From Hanleya hanleyi (lineage: Eukaryota; Mollusca; Polyplacophora; Lepidopleurida; Hanleyidae), in contig JAVTVY010018772.1 of assembly GCA_036873755.1 (NCBI GenBank), forward strand, positions 1-64,000: a DNA stretch of 64,000 nt, in the 5' to 3' direction. Both the position numbers and the translations under genes were made by a program. Positions 11,891 through 22,779 of the stretch are shown here, one piece after another (the first letter of the stretch is position 1; every line of letters starts with the position of its first letter). A model generated the notes under the pieces. It searched no databases. It had not been told where the DNA came from and saw only the letters and a program-made list of their open reading frames with translations.

Positions 11891-12957
11891 TCTTCAGTTC
11901 TACACGTGTAAGATTCGAATCTGGTCATTGTTACCCGGATGAAATGCCCTGCTGTGCGGGCCGCTTTTCTATGCGAGCCTGGTTGAACAGGGGAACTGAG
12001 GGGACTATAATTTATGAATCTGGTCTTTCGTTTGCTGACAAGGAAATTCTTTTTTAGACGCCGACTGAATATTCAACGTCGGATGTGACGTATACAACTG
12101 ATCAATGTTATCTATACAACATTTGTGAATGTAATCCTCAATATCGATACAGGCGTACAATCAAACATCGAGTAGGGCCTACGGGGAATAGATATCTGCG
12201 TAGGTTAGATGTACGCGGTTGTGGAGGTGAAGAACCCATTTCCCGAATTATGACTTCCCGAATTATGACAATACCACATGATTTGGTGGATCGACAGTTT
12301 CCAAGCTGGGCTGACATAGTGTCAGTGTTTCTGGTATAATAATGGACACGGAATGTATTTAAAGGGCACCGGCTGAATATTGAATGACGGACTAGATGCG
12401 TATATGTATTGACAACTTTACCTGCATATGTCATTCGATCAGTGTGCATGTGTAATGGTATATGTATAGCTGTGACGGGGTCAAATATCAACACATTAAC
12501 CGAGATTAAAGTGGGCTTATACCGTAATAACCAGTTTCCTGTTTGGACCGACTGAATGTATGGTCACTGCACGTCAATTCCACAAATGTAAATTTTCCAT
12601 CAAATAAAAACGATGGCCCCGAATGCATCTAATACGACAATCATTGTGTGACCGGACATCAGATGCAAATATTACCAGGTGTTTACATTGTTTAGCCTGG
12701 TATTTTCAACCACTTGCAAATGTTGAGTGCAACTTTTAAAGTCAGTCAACTTCTATTTTCTATGTTTCCAGTTTCTGTTTGTTTTTGTTTTTTGTTTGCT
12801 TGTTTTCTCCTCTTTTTTTAACCAAACTTTTCACAATCGGGATTTAGGTGCTGGCCTTCGAAAAAGATCGGTGTTGCGACAGGTTGACGAATGTCGCATT
12901 TCGTTCTGAATTATGTCTCGGATAAATCTTGAAGTGGGATTACCTGAACATTTATTC
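11891..12957. other. Spacer with a faint PLE tail remnant at 12341-12403
   Basis: No confident gene. Near 12341-12403 the sequence GGCTGAATATTGAATGACGG followed by ACTAGATGCG matches the last ~40 bp of the PLE tail (GGCTGAATTATGAATGACGG, ACTAGACGCTTGTAAT), preceded by a degraded GGACACGGAATGTATTTAA. A direct repeat, CCCGAATTATGAC, occurs twice at 12240-12268. Pyrimidine-rich sequence fills 12740-12830. Confidence 0.35.
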
Positions 12958-13029
12958 AGAGCCTGGCTGCAAAAACGCGACAGGCGAGAATAGGGTGCAC
13001 TTCAAAGACCGGGTTACTCTTCGGTTTCC
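12958..13029 (+). other. Possible internal exon (unrecognised)
   Basis: The frame reads EPGCKNATGENRVHFKDRVT, preceded by a possible acceptor (ACATTTATTCAG) and ended by a consensus donor, GTAAGT (13030). No family recognised. The exon-like segment at 13200 does not continue the same frame across the inferred junction, so the pair is weak evidence for one gene. Confidence 0.2.
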
Positions 13030-13199
13030 GTAAGTTTTAAAATTTCTTTTACCCAAATAGGTTATATCTAAATACTTGTAATTAACAAATACAACCTTCC
13101 AAATTGTTTCAATTTTCCTAGAAATAACTTGTCATATTCGGCCCAATTTCAAGAAGTGATTTATAAATAAAACAAATTGTCCCGTGTTTCCTGTTCCAG

Positions 13200-13370
13200 C
13201 GCCAAGTTGAAAGGGCAAAAATATGTGCCAGCCGCGATCAAATTTTCCTTCATAAAATGAACCCTGATTTTTACGCCAAGAAAAGGGGCATACTTAAAGC
13301 TGTTATAAATTATATGCGAACTCATAGAATCGGAGCTGCCCATTTGAAGGACGACAATGCCAAACAGGAT
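13200..13370 (+). other. Possible exon (unrecognised, basic helical peptide)
   Basis: Preceded by a good polypyrimidine-AG acceptor (GTTTCCTGTTCCAG). The open frame from 13200 reads RQVERAKICASRDQIFLHKM and then YAKKRGILKAVINYMRTHRI, ending in a Lys/Asp-rich stretch where the GGTGTT-rich repeat element begins. Base composition is less AT-rich than its surroundings. No family recognised. Confidence 0.25.
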
Positions 13371-13688
13371 GGTACAACCTCAACATCATTAACTCGTGTG
13401 TTGGTGTTGAATTTTGACAAACACCATTTGTCTTCAACTCCCTTTAACGGTGTTGGCCTGCACCATTAATGGATGTTGGCCAGTATTAGCACTTACCAGT
13501 GAACACCAGAATATGGTGTTGAGCCATTTTGAACACTATTTATTGGTGTTGAACACTATTATTCCGTGTCGAACTGACATCAACAGCATTTATTAATGTT
13601 CACATCGGTCAACACCATTTCTCAAAACCACTTTATGGTATTGCTCAACCAAAAGGTGGGTTGGGCCAACACCATTTCTCTGACTGTG
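13371..13688. mobile_element. MITE with CACA-type terminus and internal GGTGTT units
   Basis: The right end read outward is CACAGTCAGAGAAATGGTGT, closely similar to the ends of the complete element at 26235-26478 (CACAGCCAGAAAAAAAGGTG). The interior holds about ten direct and inverted copies of AACACCA/TGGTGTT. The left terminus is not clearly identifiable, so the start is approximate. CAC-starting termini with many subterminal repeats fit EnSpm/CACTA-type elements (inference). Confidence 0.5.
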
Positions 13689-13817
13689 CAGGTAAGAAGG
13701 GAAGACGAATTAAAATGTAATAAAAAAAAGAGCGCCCCGTGTCAATACAAAAGTAAACCGGGTTAATTCCTACGGAAATGGATTAAGCCCTTCCATATAT
13801 CCAGACATGAATCATAT

Positions 13818-15475
13818 AATTTGCTTGTATGTGTTGTACTCTCCGTCAGCTTGTGACCTTTGGATGGCATACTCAATAGACAACCTGCTATGGTGGCGGG
13901 AATTAATCCAAGCCTCCTCCATTTTTTTCCGCCACAAAGACTTTTCACATTTACACAGTATTTAACTATAATCTGCAGATATGGATTATTACTTATCATC
14001 ATGGTTGTCAGTTTATTATGCTATTTTAGATTACGTTTACAGGAATATCTATACTATACCTGTGTTCTGGAAAGCCAGCGATGAACACCATAGAAATGGA
14101 ATGGAAAGCACCTGTTATAGCGGGAATACACAGGATAAGGTATAGCCGCTTCTGATAAAAACCGAACTCCCCAAGGTACACCAAGATGTCGTCAAACTTC
14201 ATTTCTCTTAAGAGGTGCCAACGTATATTGCGTTTTTCCGGAATCTGGCAGTTGGTAACTGTCAGATATCAGACATGCTCGAGTAGTTGCTCTCCTCCAT
14301 GTATTATAGCTGTAGTAATATGCTGCACGAGAGGTCCGATTTGACGTGCATCACCGAATGTTAACTGATGTCCATAATATACTGCATATCTGGATATCAA
14401 CGTTTTATCAGTAATTCAAATAGCTTGGTTGTCACGATTATTTCACGAATTCATGTCGACGTTGAATAGCGATCATGTATACAGCCGTGCGTCAGCTATA
14501 ATGAACTAGGACCGGACTTAATACGCGCAAACTATATTCAGACCTGCACAATACTATTCAAGTACCGTACAAACTTACGCATGATAGCACTTTCATTCTA
14601 GACAAATAAACACACCGCCGGGGTTTGCAGTTAGGACTTTCTATAGCATACAGAGATCAGCTGTTTTAGAAAACTACAAATGTCAAAGTCTGCAATTTAG
14701 ATTGACATCAGAGATTATAGAAATTGTCAGTGGGATCCACCATATGGTTGTCATTTTCTATATCGCCGTCTGTTAATACTCCTACAACAATATACAATTA
14801 TTGACTTTTGAGGTGTTCGACATGAGAGAATTATGGTTTAACGTCGCGTTCAGCGATATTTCAGCTATACATCGACTATCAAACCAAATTCTAAACATTT
14901 CAACAAAAACAAGTCAACAACCCAGCAATCCAGAAGTAATCAACACAACACACCAAAAACATGTACATACATTAAAACTTATGCAACAAATCGATTTCTC
15001 TCAAATAATCTAAAATACAGTCTTCTTTTACCCGACTAAAAGATCTTCTAAAGTAGCTGCTTGATAAAAAAAAATCTTAAAATCTATACAGTCGATCAGA
15101 ATATATTTCACCGTGAGATCTTCGTGACATGGAATACACCTTAGAGCTGGTTCCTTTTTTAGTAAAATGTTCGTGAGTTTTAATCGGGTATGGCCGATTC
15201 TACATCGCCCGATCATGGCTTGATCGAAGTGTTTGACATGATATTATATTGACCAACGAAAGCCAATATTGACCAAAGCCTGGGGCATGTCGTGTCTACC
15301 ACCTCAAAGGTCGATATTAAATTGTTTTATAATATTAATAATATATAGTTTACCAGCCACATGTCCTGATGTATAAGCAAAGCGTCAGTCTATCCAGGCA
15401 TAACTGGAGTAATTGTAACTTGGAGTGAGAAATTGACTGACAATAATGACCATGAACTTTTGTATGGTAAAATTT
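13818..15475. repeat. Dispersed repeat D, copy 1, split by a LINE fragment
   Basis: Matches 26820-28110 over about 900 bp; for example the GTGTTCTGGAAAGCCAGCGA segment at 14060 pairs with 26975. The segments at 15355-15475 and 27960-28090 match in inverse orientation. No coding capacity recognised. The LINE copy at 14826-15228 is inserted inside it, with a 13-bp target duplication; copy 2 shows the uninterrupted target. Confidence 0.6.
14826..15228 (-). mobile_element. I/Nimb-type LINE 3' fragment with 13-bp target duplication
   Basis: A 403-bp 5'-truncated copy. The flanks GTGTTCGACATGA (14813-14825) and GTGTTTGACATGA (15229-15241) are a target duplication; the empty site in the second D repeat reads GTGTTTGACATGA at about 27712-27724. 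The minus strand encodes the His/Cys cluster (RCRIGHTRLKL...RCIPCHEDLTVKYILIDC), then the 3' UTR and TGAACGCGACGTTAAACC end. Confidence 0.85.
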
Positions 15476-15480
15476 TATAA

Positions 15481-16130
15481 CCGAAATGTCAGGTTTTATA
15501 ACCCGTTTTCTCAGAAATCCAATCGACTTCACCTTAAACAGAACGACAAAGAGATAAATTGTATATATATATATATATCTTACTTTAGCTGTTTCCGGTC
15601 TGATCTCTTCGAGCGAATAGGTTGATTTATCCTCCAAATTCCAGCCGATACAATATTATTTCCAGATTGTCGGTAATCCGGATAAAACGTCTCGCGAAAG
15701 TTTCCGAGAACAGGCGAGACCACAGCCATCTGAGTTCGACAGGAACCAATTCGCATGTGATTTGAGACCCACATGTACTCGCTACCGTTGAAAATTTGTT
15801 AACTAGGTTGATTAGGGGGGTGGGAGGTCGAGGAAGGAAAGGAAAGTACATATGAATCTCAAATCAGCTGCGAATTGGCTCCTGGTGAACCCAGTTGACA
15901 GTGGTCCCGCTCGTTCTCGGACACTTTCGCGAGACCTTTTAACCTGGTTACGGCCAGTCTGGAAATATCGGATGACATTTGATGGAGAAATACACTTATT
16001 CGCTCGAAGGGGCCAGATCAGAAAAAGCTAAAGTAAGTTATACCGTATGCAATTTATCCATTTGTGGTTTTGCTTAATGTGAAGTTTATTCGATTTCGGA
16101 GAAAACGGGTTATAAAACCGGAGTTTCGGG
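15481..16130. repeat. Large imperfect inverted repeat (~290-bp arms, ~65-bp loop)
   Basis: The left arm 15481-15779 matches the reverse complement of 15845-16130 nearly end to end. Shared blocks include GGTTTTATAACCCGTTTTCT, CTTCGAGCGAATA, TCTCGCGAAAGT and CCAATTCGCA. The loop 15780-15844 is G-rich. A (TA)8 tract at 15562-15578 lies in the left arm only. It could be a foldback-type or long-TIR DNA element; no transposase frame is present. A neighbouring stretch (16130-16500) shows no recognisable gene. Confidence 0.7.
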
Positions 16131-16509
16131 AGCGTGGTGTGACGAAGATACCGACTTGATTGTCCGGCCCTTTTCTTTACTCCCTTGAGTTCTAAAGATA
16201 TCTTGGTAACGAGAAAGCTGTGACGATTGGACGGACGAACGGACGTACATGACGACGACAATATGCTTCGACCAAATTTTGGCCGCGGGGTATAAACAGT
16301 AGATTCCAACAAGGCTGCCTGGTACAAATGTCTCATGGGAGAGAGGGTAAAGGAAATAAGGTCCCAGATAGTAAACATCCATCCTGGTTCGAAGGGGCAA
16401 CGCCCAGGGTTCTGAAAAGTTTGTTTCCCTCGTAGAATTGTGTGTATGATGGTTTGATCTTAAAACGCTCACGAGGCGGATTGAATTGTAACTCGATGAG
16501 TGTAATCTT

Positions 16510-16973
16510 GGACAAATTTGGAATGTTCTCTCAATATTATGTATAATTTTTCCACTACACGATATGTTGAAATCATCTACAAATAGTGATTCATCAATTG
16601 ATTTGTTCAAAACTGCAGCTAAGCTGTTGACCTTGCTAATAAACAGAGTAGTGGACAGAATACTACCTTGTGAGACAGCTTGATCTTGATCGAAATGATC
16701 AGACATGGTTGTACCCAACCGAATTTGAAATTGCCTTTTAATCCCACAGTATGAAGGTCTTTTAAAATCCCTTATTTCCAAAGGATCATAGGCTTTTTCT
16801 AAATCGGTAAAGAAAATTAGAAACACATGTTCATTCTTTGAGAAATCATTCTTGACATAGGAAGGTAATGTACCTAAATGGTCAATGGTACTTCTATTTT
16901 TACGGAAACCAGCTTGAATATCAGTAAGTTTCTTTTCAGTTTCAAGATACCAAAGGAGGCGATCATTTATCAT
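16510..16973 (-). pseudogene. LINE reverse transcriptase palm fragment
   Basis: Open frame on the minus strand from MINDRLLWYLETEKKLTDIQ through the fingers/palm to IIHNIERTF. Motif A (LEKAYD), motif B (SQGSILSTTLF) and motif C (FVDDFNIS) are all recognisable. The Tyr/Phe-Ala-Asp-Asp box has Val in place of Ala. Beyond 16510 the frame runs into unrelated sequence, so its downstream continuation to 16110 is not LINE. Confidence 0.7.
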
Positions 16974-17119
16974 GCGTTCCAGTGTTTTACAAACACAGCT
17001 AGTCAGTGAAATTGAATGATAATTACCGGGTCTGTATGGTTACGGCCAGGATTGGGACTGGAATAAAAATGGCATTATGCCATGACGGTGGAAAGTCTTC
17101 TGTCGTCCAAAGTCTGTTA

Positions 17120-18968
17120 GGGGCCACGTCCAATTAATCGAGGTACTTTCTCGATGCCTTCGAGATGGATGGAGAAATTTCTCGGCTGAAACCGGGAGGG
17201 CAGAACCGGGACCCCTGGCGACGTCTCCCGGTTTGCTCTCGGTTCTATCTCTATCGAAATGTCTCGGTTTTCGAGATGGATACGAAATTGGTCGGTAATC
17301 TCGAAGGGGGTTCCGGTTTGTATATGTTCGCGCTTTGTTGCACTTAAATTTTTCGTTTCTTAGCTTCTCAGGCGATCAGATTGTTGGGCGGGTAGCATAT
17401 TTTGGGGGGCGATCGTCGCATAAGCATATCGTAGCCTAAAATAGTCCCGACAACTAATTGTTTTTAAAATGTCTCGTGTTAAATAAATGTTTAATCGATA
17501 TATCCATTAACTGAGGTTTTCTGAACCCATTTGAAAGAAAACGTTTCATTTATCTATATAAATTAAGAATATAAAATTGAATGGTTTTCTCACCCATTGA
17601 TTGTATATCTCACTAATATCCGACGCGGAATAAATGACACATCAACTGAATATACTCTGAATGATAATGATATGGAAGCATGCGATGATTATTGTTCCAT
17701 AATATTGATTTAAAACCAAACATGGATCGTTCAAACTGAAAAATAGAGTGTGACCGTTTTTTTAATCTCGGTGTGTAATTCGTTTTATAACTTTGTATTA
17801 TTCATTGCAGATTTCATTTTACTGAGAATTACTGTCTTGAGATGGAGTTCAAGTGAGGAGATTATACAGTTATATCAACAACGTTTATTTCTGATAGAGG
17901 TTAATAATGACAATCGGAACTAGAGGTGTTGATAATTCACAACACAGTCAGTCTTTGGAAACCGTCGTCTTGAAACAACAGCGAATAGAGAGAGGGTTTA
18001 GTTACTTTGAAAGAAAAACTAGGGAAATCACTTTTGGCGTTGATTGATAAGATATTTACGTTCTATTATTTATTGATAGTTCCATGTGTCTAGAAAATTA
18101 ATTAAATAATGGAAGTAATTAGCGCCCAATTCAGAGTGCAATCAGGCTTTAAATCAACGTTCATGTATATTTTACTACAACAATACCACGTGTTGTCCGT
18201 GTAAAAAGCTTATGTGGAATGCTGAAACACATCGATCGCGCGTTTGTTTATATTATCCGGTGTCCAATGCATTACCAGCCGCTCCTGTGGTTTTAAAGCT
18301 GCTGTATTTCTGAACACAGGGGAAATCATTGAAGAAACGAGATACAATAATCCTAAAAGTCACGATCCTATCAAATAAATAATATCAACGAAAATCTCCC
18401 GTTCTGATATACTTTTAGAAAAAATCATATGGAATTTTATTCCAGACTTGTAGAATTTATTTCAATTCGCAGTTCCTGGACATATCTTATCAAGTGATTC
18501 GAATTCTAAAACAGGTTCGAAATAATTTACACCGAATAATGAGCCAAATCAGGTAATTCAATTGGTGATGTTTTTTTCTCTTTCCATACATAAAAATGCG
18601 CTGTCAGAGCAAGTATGCGACTACACATCTCAATAATGTTAATAGAACCATGTTTACTGTACTTCGTTATCCATGGCCTAATGCATATGTACTCGTCGCG
18701 ATTAGTCTCGCTGCCACAGAGAAGTACATATAGAGCGAGCATACGCCTTCCGAATGGTTCAAACCTTCATTTGAAGGCATCTCGATTCCATACTCGAAGC
18801 AAGTCGATTTATTTCGAGGTGGATCGAGATGGACTTTTACTTCGAGAGGAAACCGGGAGCAAACCGGTACGACAATCGATAGAGATAAACCGGGACCCTT
18901 CGAGACGAGATATTTATCGGTTCTACTCGTTTATCGAGAAACCGTCTCGATCGATTGGACGTGACCCC
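17120..18968. mobile_element. Harbinger-like non-autonomous DNA transposon, TTA target duplication
   Basis: A 1849-bp insertion in the LINE. Ends are inverted: GGGGCCACGTCCAATTAATC on the left, GGGGTCACGTCCAATCGATC on the right read inward. They are flanked by TTA at 17117-17119 and 18969-18971. TTA/TAA duplications with G-rich termini are typical of PIF/Harbinger elements. Subterminal zones (17140-17310 and 18770-18955) are dense in TCGAGA, ACCGGGA and TCTCGG words; the interior is AT-rich. No transposase or Myb-like frame is visible, so it is non-autonomous. The 137-aa frame at 18615-19028 crosses the element boundary and is not a gene. Confidence 0.8.
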
Positions 18969-19212
18969 TTAAATATGAGTAATAGGGTTTCCAGAGAAGA
19001 TTCAGGTAGATGTTTTGAAAGTCAATAATAAATCAGGGCCTACAGCAGAATCGTTAGCTTTCAAGTTCGTTCATTGAAAGCAAAGCATTATAGTCTTCAC
19101 TTTTATTGGAGGAAAATTTTATTTCATTCTTCTCTTTTTTGACAATGTTTCGCCTGGCTTGTTCGCAATTTCTACTCTGTCAGTTATCACACGATTTCAA
19201 TCATTGAGATGA

Positions 19213-19521
19213 TGAACACAATCAAAGCGTGACTGAGATACATCATACTCTAGATAACGACTTTACAACGTATATCATATGGATTACGAATACTGATCAG
19301 CGATACGGATTTGATATTTTTGGAACATCATGATGTCTTGCTGGCATTATTGAATACTGTTGACCGCTTCGATCTTGCAGGAAGCTAGGCTAGTTTTATG
19401 TATACTATGATTTATCCTTTTCATTTGGTGATGTTATTATATGAATTAGGTTGGATTATGGACGCGGACATTTTTTAGTGGAGGACGGCTGAATATTGAA
19501 TGACGGGCTAGACGCTTGTAT
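19213..19521 (+). mobile_element. PLE tail fragment B0, placed head-to-tail before PLE B
   Basis: Begins CACAATCAAAGCGTGACTGAG and ends GACGCTTGTA at the conserved 3' terminus. Only the tail is present. It ends 58 bp before the RT body of copy B in the same orientation. Penelope-like elements characteristically occur as partial tandems where a truncated upstream copy supplies 'pseudo-LTR' sequence; this arrangement fits. The membrane-type ORF is broken here. Confidence 0.75.
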
Positions 19522-19579
19522 TGGGGAAATAATTTTCTTTATTTCTGTGAATCATGTTGCAAACGTTTGTTATAGTGTG

Positions 19580-21559
19580 GTATGAAGGGACCTACATATA
19601 GTGATCAGAGAAAAATAAATCTGAAGGCCGACCAGAAGATAGTCCTGTTTGCTTTGGAACAGTACGTTATTGATTGGTCTAAGCGAGAAAAAGTGAAACC
19701 TACAGTACTCGCTGATTGGCCGGACCTCACCAAGAGCAAGGTCGTTGAAACAATCCGCCATATTGACAGAAGTACCCTTCCCCAAGCAAAACAAGTACTG
19801 AGAAGCCCCAATTCGCAAGAAGTTCTAACAAATCTCCAGAGTAAATTCGTCATAGTCCCAGCAGACAAAGCTCCAAATAATATAATATTCATATGTAAAT
19901 ATTACTATTTCCAGGTGCTGGTTGAAGAATTGAGTGTAAACATATCGTCATCAAATACGTCTGCTTACTCTCAAACTGCATTTACTCTGGAAGATTTATT
20001 TAACAATCACAAAACGTTTCTCAGGGAAAGAGGTCTTTTTCTTCCAACCAAACATAACGATATACCAAAAGTATACTGGATTCCCAAAATGCATAAATCA
20101 CCATACAAAGCTAGATTCTTAGCTGGTTCTAGAAGCTGCACCACCAAGCTTCTTTCAACCCTGTTGACGAGGGCCGTTCATGGGGTAAAAACATTTTGGG
20201 AAAGGTGTTGCGCCACTATTTCTAAAAACTCTGGCGTTGAATGTATGTGGATATTGAAAAACTCAAAATGTCTTACGGAAGATGCTAAAGGTCACATACC
20301 ATACAGACATGTATCCACATGGGATTTCTCGACTCTCTATAATACAATCCCTCATCAGGACCTTATTGACCGTCTAAGTTCATTAATAGTATCTGTGTTC
20401 AAGAAAACTGATCGTAGATATTTTAATGTAGGAAGCCATAAAGCATTCTTTAGCTGTACTACATACAAGAGGTATCATTCGTGGGATGTTTCTTTGTTTA
20501 TAGAGTTGCTTGAATTTTCTCATTAAAAATATCTATGTGAAATTTGGGTACAGAATATATCAACAGCATATAGGTATTCCGATGGGTACTAATTGTGCAC
20601 CTCTGTTGGCTGACCAGTATCTGTTCTCTTATGAATATGACTATATGCAGGCTCGTTCAAAAACCGATCCATTCAAAGCCCGTTCCTTCTCATTCACCAA
20701 ACGCTATATAGACGATCTTCTCGCTGTGGATAATCGCTATATAAATGACGCAGTGAAGGATATATATCCACCTTCACTGGATTTGAAGGAAACTACAGAT
20801 AGCCCTAGAGGCACATCATATTTAGACCTATATCTCTATAAAAATGAAGCGGCCCTTCTCTCTCGTCGACTGCATGACAAAAGAGATGATTACTATTTCG
20901 ACATCGTAAACCATCCCTTTCTGGACAGTAATATTCTGGTGGGACCTGCATATGGCGTATACATATCACGCCTAATAGCATTTGCTAGATGATGTGTTAG
21001 ATGTGACGATTTTAATCAACGTCACAAAACATTGTTGCAGAAACTTATAAAACAGGGCTACACCACCAAGCGCCTCCACTCAAAGTTTATTAAATTTGGC
21101 GATATATATCGCATGCCGATAGCAAAATACGAGCGTAGCGTGCAAGATCTATGGCGTTACGTTTCGTAACTTGTGTCTAATTCCCCTTAACCCGGGGCTA
21201 GGGGCCGTATGAACCCATTTTCTTAAGATCCCCATGGTACTCATATGAACAATCAAAGCGTGACTGAGAAACATCATTCTTTAGATGACGACTTTACAAC
21301 GAATATTATGGATTAAGAATACTGATCAGCGATACGGATTTGATATTTTTGGTACGTCATGATGTCGGCATCATTGAAAACTGTTGACCGCTTCTCACTT
21401 GCAGGAAACAAGCCTATGTTTATGTATACTATGATTGTCTTTTTGAATTTGGTGCTAATACTGTTATATGGAATATGGAATAGGTCTTTGGATTATGGAC
21501 GCGGATATTCTTTAATGGACGACGGCTGAATTATGAATGACCGACCAGACGCTGGTAAT
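19580..21559 (+). mobile_element. PLE copy B, 5'-truncated, complete tail
   Basis: RT body 19580-21169, tail 21170-21559. Starts at ATGAAGGGACCTACATATAG, internal to copy F. The tail has the R2-shared module (21180-21275) and ends GCTGGTAAT. A 5-bp deletion breaks the tail ORF near 21365. The segment between B0 and B (19522-19579) is AT-rich and unassigned. Confidence 0.8.
19582..21169 (+). pseudogene. PLE copy B reverse transcriptase, one frameshift and one stop
   Basis: A 314-aa frame (19582-20526) joins a second (20510-20992) by a small indel near 20515. The second reads on past TGA at 20990-20992 to the family stop at 21167-21169. Motifs: IVPADKAPNNIIFICKYYYF (~19855), WIPKMHKSPYKARFLAGSRS (~20078), FSTLYNTIPH (~20326), IGIPMGTNCAPLLAD (~20570) and RYIDDLLAVDN (~20700), with the catalytic YIDD intact. 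No GIY-YIG endonuclease is encoded downstream. Few lesions, so a fairly young copy. Confidence 0.85.
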
Positions 21560-22017
21560 GAGATGTTATCCCATAGGACTTTCGTGCATGATGGGGTACA
21601 AATTTTCAATCCCCTAGCGCCTTGGGGGGGTGGTTCGTTCCATCCCGTGACCCCACATGACCCCCTACATCTAACTCCGCTAACAGTGAACCGTTGTTGA
21701 AATAAGATGAACCTAAGAATAAAATCATAAAGTTTGAGGGGTTTTCGATGAAACTGAGGCCATTTATAGCACTATCGAGGAGAGCGGAAGTTGTTATGAG
21801 CAAAAGTAGTATATAAAGGCTAAATTCGTACCCATTTGCGCAAATTGAGGCCCATTGACCCTTGGTCACGTGACTGGAAGTGATCTCTGACGCATGCGCA
21901 CAATACCGGATAATAATGATGTGCAGGGGTCAAAGGTCACTTCCGGTCACGTGACCGGATTCAGAGGTCAAAGGTCAAGGGACCTCAATTTGCGCAAATG
22001 GGTACGAATTTATCCTT
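21560..22017. repeat. Repeat R3 copy plus a palindrome with TCACGTGAC cores
   Basis: 21560-21815 matches the reverse complement of 25230-25510 (shared CATGATGGGGTACAAATTTTC, CGTTCCATCCCGTGACCCC, CTCCGCTAACAGTGAACCG). Within 21822-22017 there is an inverted repeat: ATTCGTACCCATTTGCGCAA at 21825 faces its complement at 21990, with GGTCACGTGAC near both arms. No coding frame. Confidence 0.55.
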
Positions 22018-22779
22018 AATGTACTACTAGCAACTTTCGGTTACAATTGGCGTTGACGTCAATATCATTTATGTGAAAGTGACAAACCTAGACATAAAGT
22101 TCTTTTTTCCAGGAATTTAAAATACCCGTGTATTGATGTCCTCTCTATGATTGATGTCCTCTCTATTGTGATGGGCCGGTTCTTTCTTACAATTAAGATT
22201 TTCAGACACGGGAACACCACTGGAGATCATTCTTTCACGTAACAAAGGCAATTGAAAGACCACCTTTATAATGCTAATGCTTTTTTGGGTGTGTTTTAGA
22301 TGACTTAATAGGGCTATTATATCATCGCTCTGATGTATTTGTAGCAAATATCGCCCAAGCCGGTGCTAGAGGCCGTGTGGTTATATCATACTATATGACC
22401 AGCTACAATAAAATCGTGGCTGGAACACAAATCATCACATGGTTCACTTTTGGTTGTTTTGACGTTTTTAAAAATATGCAGTAATATTACTTCTTGTCAG
22501 TACGCCAGCATCGTTTTCCAACACCCTTTTAATTTTGCGTTTAATTAGGTAAGATTGATTATTGTGAAAGGTCTCCCATCATCCAGTAGTCATGTCTGCA
22601 TGAGAAGAGTATATGCATAATCTGCAATGAGGGCGTCACCTTCAGCAAGAGACTGGTTAACAATCCTGATATGATTGAAGATCTTATTCATTGTTGTGAT
22701 GAGCGGTTGGCCTTAGGTAAACTCGATATGACAGCTTAGCGGTCGCTTAAATAGCGTTAGTGAATCTGTCAAACTGTCC
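22018..22779. other. Unassigned sequence left of the minus-strand Gypsy remnant
   Basis: A short tandem duplication, TTGATGTCCTCTCTAT, occurs twice at about 22132-22167. A minus-strand frame (22117-22347) contains it and shows no known domain. It may be the 3' end of the Gypsy element that follows, but no LTR pair can be identified. Confidence 0.3.

Larger units (their letters stand above)
16505..19212 (-). mobile_element. I/Nimb-type LINE RT fragment, split by a Harbinger-like element
   Basis: LINE sequence occupies 16505-17119 and 18969-19212; the element at 17120-18968 interrupts it. Aligning the two halves with the copy at 11040-11880 shows the join to be continuous. On the minus strand the RT reads through ADIQAGFRKNRSTIDHL, FFTDLEKAYDPL (motif A) and SLFVDDFNIS, where the catalytic box is FVDD. 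Stops and frameshifts are present. Confidence 0.75.

Noticed and set aside
12138..12494. 118-aa minus ORF
   Set aside because: Overlaps a faint PLE tail remnant, no domain, and composition typical of chance frames.
16110..16510. C-terminal half of the 287-aa minus ORF
   Set aside because: Only 16510-16973 is LINE RT; the continuation enters unrelated sequence beside the inverted repeat.
18615..19028. 137-aa ORF
   Set aside because: It spans the right end of the Harbinger-like element and reads into the LINE; a chance frame.
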